Source: Larix sibirica (lineage: Eukaryota > Streptophyta > Pinopsida > Pinales > Pinaceae). From it: DNA of 10,424 nucleotides. The translations under genes and the position numbers were made by a program. Of this stretch, positions 7,675-10,424 are shown in pieces. How positions within the stretch are numbered: the stretch's first letter is position 1; each line of letters begins with the position of its first letter. Location of the stretch: NCBI GenBank assembly GCA_004151065.3, contig NWUY0300039623.1, positions 34,828 through 45,251 on the forward strand. The letters are read 5' to 3'. The notes under the pieces are model-generated. The model did no database searches. It was not told the DNA's origin and saw nothing but the letters and a program-made list of their open reading frames with translations.

Positions 7675-8544
7675 GGTTTCATGGCTCCATCAATTGGTGC
7701 ATGTCAGACACAAATGAAATTCCATGTGTCTTGTGTTTGACAAACTAGTCAATATTCCTTGAAAGAGTATATAATAAGATGTGTAACAAAATTACAACGT
7801 TATTAATCATGTTACATTGGCCTCACATTTAGAGCAGGCTATCTGCTAATTTTCTATGCAAATACCTTATAGCAGTGGAAGAATTTTGGGTGGTAGAAAT
7901 AATGCTCATGAACTTAAGGAATTTAGGAGGCTCGGTTCATCACCATCTCCAACAAAGGGGCAAGGGTATATACTAAATGTCTCTCCAGCTTTTGATGAGT
8001 TCAATGGATGCCATGTTCAATTCTGATTTTTTTGTTTCCAAGTATTTGTATGGACTAACTTTGTATGATTTAGTCCAAGGCATGAACTTGTAATAGTGTG
8101 AGGTTAAAACCTGTGTCAAACATCAAAGCAATAGTGGTAGAAGTACAACTTAATCTTAGTTGCTTTGAATCTTAGTCTTGAACCTCTAGCCATATAATAC
8201 TCTTTATATCATTTTTTAAACAGTATCAATTTCATTTTGTATTGTTCATCTTGCTAATGAGGGCTAGTCTTCACATGAGTTTCCCTATTTTAAAAATGAG
8301 CTTCAATGCCTTGGAAAATTTGCGTTAGATAATCTTATAATGGATGCTTTCCAGGACTTTATTGTGAAATTATTCAATTAGTTTAAGAATAGTTTGTCTT
8401 GGATTTCTCCGATTTCTTCACTAAGAATAGATAATTTGCTATTATAAGAGGATATATTCTTCATCAAGGAATCCAGGGGCATTGGAGAGAGAGTGAATTT
8501 ATTTCTTATGATAGGAGTCAAACCCAACGTGAGCTACATTGCAA
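7675..8544. other. No gene seen; upstream flank of the minus-strand ORF1 remnant
   Basis: I see no coding region, RNA gene or clear repeat here. The stretch is moderately AT-rich with stops in every frame. It lies upstream of the minus-strand ORF1 start and may be the 5' untranslated part of that element, or unrelated flanking DNA, before the right repeat block begins. Confidence 0.5.
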
Positions 8545-8704
8545 CAAAACCCAAATCCAAGTGAATTGCAACAAGCTTCCCAACTTCAAGGTGGACAAAT
8601 GTCAATGCAAACCCCATCTCCAACTTCCGAGGTGCCTTTACCAAAGTCGATCCATGCAAAAAATTTGCAAATTCAGAAAATGTTGCATCTTGGAACTGTT
8701 ATGG
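8545..8704 (+). repeat. Right repeat block, partial unit (inverted relative to the left block)
   Basis: In reverse complement it shows the left-block series: AAGATGCAACATTTTCTGAA, TTTGCAAATTTTTTGCATGG, TAAAGGCACCTCGGAAGTTG and GACATTTGTCCACCTTG. The inner end near 8545-8580 grades into a locally repetitive GCAACAA-containing stretch and is uncertain. On the plus strand it encodes QLQGGQMSMQTPSPTSEV and PLPKSIHAKNLQ within a 66-codon frame (8539-8739). That peptide parallels STQTPAPTSKTPLSKLNHA of the left block read on the minus strand. Whether it is translated is unknown. Confidence 0.68.
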
Positions 8705-8988
8705 AAAAGACAACAACTAGCCAAAATGTCAGCTCGTGAACTTTCCACCATTAAACCTACCACTGGGCTCCCATTCAATAAAACAAAACAAATGCAAGAT
8801 GCCCACAACCCTATGCAGTAAACACTCGTAGCATATCACACTTATACCTCCATCCCAACACAACTTGACTCCAAATCCAAGGTGGATAGATGTCAATCCA
8901 AACCCCACTCCAACTTCCGAGGTGCCTTTATCAAAGTTGAATCATGCAAAAACTTTATGAAACCGGAAAAATGTGGCATCTTCTGACT
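8705..8988 (+). repeat. Right repeat block, full unit (inverted relative to the left block)
   Basis: In reverse complement from 8988 the unit reads AGAAGATGCCACATTTTTC, AAAGTTTTTGCATGATTC, CTTTGATAAAGGCACC, CTTGGATTTGGAGTC and TTGTTTTGTTTTATTG. It aligns with left unit 1 from end to end and shares the outermost sequence AGATGCCACATTTTT with it. The two blocks therefore end at nearly the same base on their outer sides. On the plus strand it encodes PTSEVPLSKLNHAKTL, then a TGA in place of a likely Gln or Arg codon, and NRKNVASSD. GLPFNKTKQMQDAHNP lies in an earlier part. The match of both DNA and peptide to the left block is the main evidence for an inverted pair. Confidence 0.72.
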
Positions 8989-9402
8989 ACACCCACAACC
9001 CTCCCGCCAGATCCATGTGCAGCCTTTGGACTCGATCTATTGTTCTAGCTAAAGGATATGATGGAATGATAGACGTGTTCCTCATCTCTTCAATAATAAG
9101 GATCCAAACACCAACGATAATTATAGTTCTGGCTTGCCTTTGTAAGAACAATTTGATTCCTTGATGCAATGCTATTAGAGGTCTCCCTTACTATGCAAGT
9201 TAAATTTGAAAAACATTGGCGTCCAGGGTTGTAACCAATTCCCTTCTACAACAACCAACTACTAATAAAATTTGAGAATTGTGTTCCCTATATCAATAGT
9301 GGGAACTTGCAGACATACTGTAAGTGTTGTTTGTTGTTTTATACATCATCTCGATTGAAACTGGGTTCTTGTTTTAAGACATATTTGTCATCTACCATTC
9401 AA
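8989..9402. other. No gene seen
   Basis: Short open frames exist on both strands (for example 8973-9164 plus and 8987-9169 minus), but their products have no recognisable motif and overlap each other. No repeat, RNA gene or transposon end could be supported. The stretch lies between the outer end of the right repeat block and the minisatellite. The following 9491-9669 is similarly plain. Confidence 0.5.
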
Positions 9403-9490
9403 AGTACCACTTCAGATGTCCCTTAGTACCACTTGACATGTCCCTGCAGGCCAATTCAGATGTTCACGAGTACCACTTCTAGCAATCTCT
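9403..9490 (+). repeat. Minisatellite with a 22-bp period, four units
   Basis: AGTACCACTT occurs at 9403, 9425 and 9469, spacings of exactly 22 and 44 bases. The missing position at 9447 holds a diverged unit with AATTCAGATGTTCAC, which aligns to the CAGATGTCCC part of unit 1. Units 1 and 2 share AGTACCACTT and ATGTCCCT. The fourth unit matches only in its first ten or so bases. Confidence 0.7.
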
Positions 9491-9669
9491 TTTATCCTAC
9501 AATTTTTTGCTTGTCATCATTCATTATCAAAGATCATCATATATATGCCATCTATATCCATCTAGATAGGCTAGGTTGCAATAGAAGATTCCTTGTATTC
9601 TATCTCCATTGTAACAACACAATGTTTTAACTATGCTAAAAAAACAGTGATTGGTTGTGTCTGGCCAAG

Positions 9670-10313
9670 TGTTAGGATAATTAATAATCCAACCTTTTTC
9701 CACCTTATCTTTTTTTCCTTTTTCCTAGTATTGGATGATATTATTGACCCCCTAGTGGTGTGCAGTTGTCATCTGGGCCTCATTAGCCACTTGATGTGCC
9801 CTCATGCACGAATTTAGGCCATGCAAAGTCAGTTCCCTATATTTTAGGATCTAACTTAGTGATTTGGTTTATTCCACCTCAGTTCATGACTATAATGGGG
9901 GATTTGAGATCTGATTTCCACTGACTGTCAACTAATGCACCCTCTCTAGCCTATTTTGCATGAAAAACTCACTGATGCGCCTTGCATGATTAGTTAACTG
10001 ACAATAGTTTCAGTGAAATGAAATTCAGTTGAGTTTGCAACTATCAGAGCACTGTAGAAGGGATAATTCATATGCTAGACTATGATGGATTCACATTCCT
10101 CCTAGGTAATCAAATTTATCCAACTGTACTATATTATTTTAGTACAAATTAATGGAATATGACATGCATTCTTGTGCATATCTGAGTTTCTTTGCATGTA
10201 TGGATTTACTGTTTAATTCTTGCTAATTTTCACTGTAATTCTTCTTCTTTGCTAATTCTGTCACTGTGAGGTATTCCCAGGCTCAATGATCCACCGTGTT
10301 CTAGAATTTAACA
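9670..10313 (+). mobile_element. 5' LTR of a Copia-type LTR retrotransposon
   Basis: The 644-bp segment starts with TGTTAGGATAATTAATAATC and ends with GAATTTAACA, so its ends form the five-base inverted repeat TGTTA/TAACA with the canonical TG...CA. It is followed without a gap by a tRNA primer-binding site, which fixes the 3' boundary and orientation. The 5' boundary rests on the inverted terminal bases and could be tested against the second LTR. The five bases before it, CCAAG (9665-9669), are the predicted target-site duplication. A perfect seven-base inverted repeat, TGTACTA at 10125-10131 and TAGTACA at 10140-10146, lies in the second half. The LTR would carry the promoter and polyadenylation signals; no TATA box can be assigned firmly. 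Coding parts lie beyond the window. Confidence 0.85.
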
Positions 10314-10325
10314 TGGTATCAGAGC
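10314..10325 (+). promoter_or_regulatory. Primer-binding site for initiator-Met tRNA
   Basis: TGGTATCAGAGC directly after the LTR is complementary to the 3' end of plant initiator methionine tRNA, the usual primer for minus-strand DNA synthesis in plant Copia and many other LTR elements. All twelve bases match the canonical site, which suggests a comparatively young or conserved element. Confidence 0.9.
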
Positions 10326-10424
10326 TAAATAGAGCTGCTTTATCTTCGTTTTGATAGTTTTCTGTGGGATTTTGAGAATTTTTCAGTGCAACAGTAACAA
10401 TTTTCATTTGCTCCAGTAGATATA
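10326..10424 (+). other. Leader of the Copia-type element, before gag
   Basis: About 100 bases after the primer-binding site contain no clear gag start and are T-rich. They fit the untranslated leader between the primer-binding site and the gag-pol frame, which should begin outside the window. Confidence 0.6.

Noticed and set aside
5627-8988. CRISPR-like array
   Set aside because: The units are about 300 bp, diverged and partly inverted, in eukaryotic-type DNA; there are no short identical repeats with unique spacers.
8987-9169. Minus-strand 60-codon and plus-strand 63-codon frames
   Set aside because: They overlap antisense to each other, are short, and lack motifs.
9433-9817. Two overlapping plus-strand frames of 65 and 74 codons
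   Set aside because: One runs across the minisatellite and the other across the LTR boundary; a real gene there is unlikely.

Overview
The window looks like nuclear DNA of a seed plant with a large, repeat-rich genome. It holds degenerate retrotransposon pieces, no intact gene, no RNA gene and no bacterial-type signals. The LINE peptides resemble families I associate with gymnosperms, but that is an impression, not a proof. No host gene was recognised.

Layout. Positions 1 to about 4991 (+ strand) hold one decayed L1-type LINE, cut at its 5' side by the window edge. It shows the tail of ORF1 (108-557) and then ORF2 (554-4672): AP-endonuclease, reverse transcriptase, a zf-RVT-like Cys/His region and a plant-type RNase H domain, followed by a 3' UTR and a short A run. 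Stops, frameshifts and lost catalytic residues in all three enzymes make it non-autonomous. About 5090-5560 is a strongly AT-rich spacer.

From 5627 to 8990 there is an unusual arrangement. Two blocks of diverged repeats with a period near 300 bp (5627-6290 and 8545-8988) lie in inverted orientation around about 2.3 kb of DNA. Between them, on the minus strand, is a second retroelement remnant: an ORF1-type protein with a DUF4283 domain and a broken CCHC zinc knuckle (7674 down to 6984). It is followed by a mostly open Lys/Asn/Thr/Gln-rich frame (6916 down to 6326) that leads towards the left repeat block. Read in the appropriate sense, the repeat units encode a conserved Pro/Thr/Ser-rich peptide, so they may be the C-terminal tandem-repeat region of that ORF1 family, with the right block coming from a second copy in the opposite direction.

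From 8991 to 9669 no gene is visible; a 22-bp minisatellite lies at 9403-9490. At 9670-10313 there is a complete LTR with TGTTA...TAACA ends, immediately followed by a primer-binding site for initiator-Met tRNA (10314-10325). This is the 5' end of a Copia-type LTR retrotransposon whose body continues past the window.

These genes do not work together as a pathway. The window records successive retroelement insertions and their decay; most premature stops fit C-to-T or G-to-A transitions, as expected for methylated repeats in plants. The parts most worth a second look are the inverted repeat blocks and the ORF1-type remnant between them.
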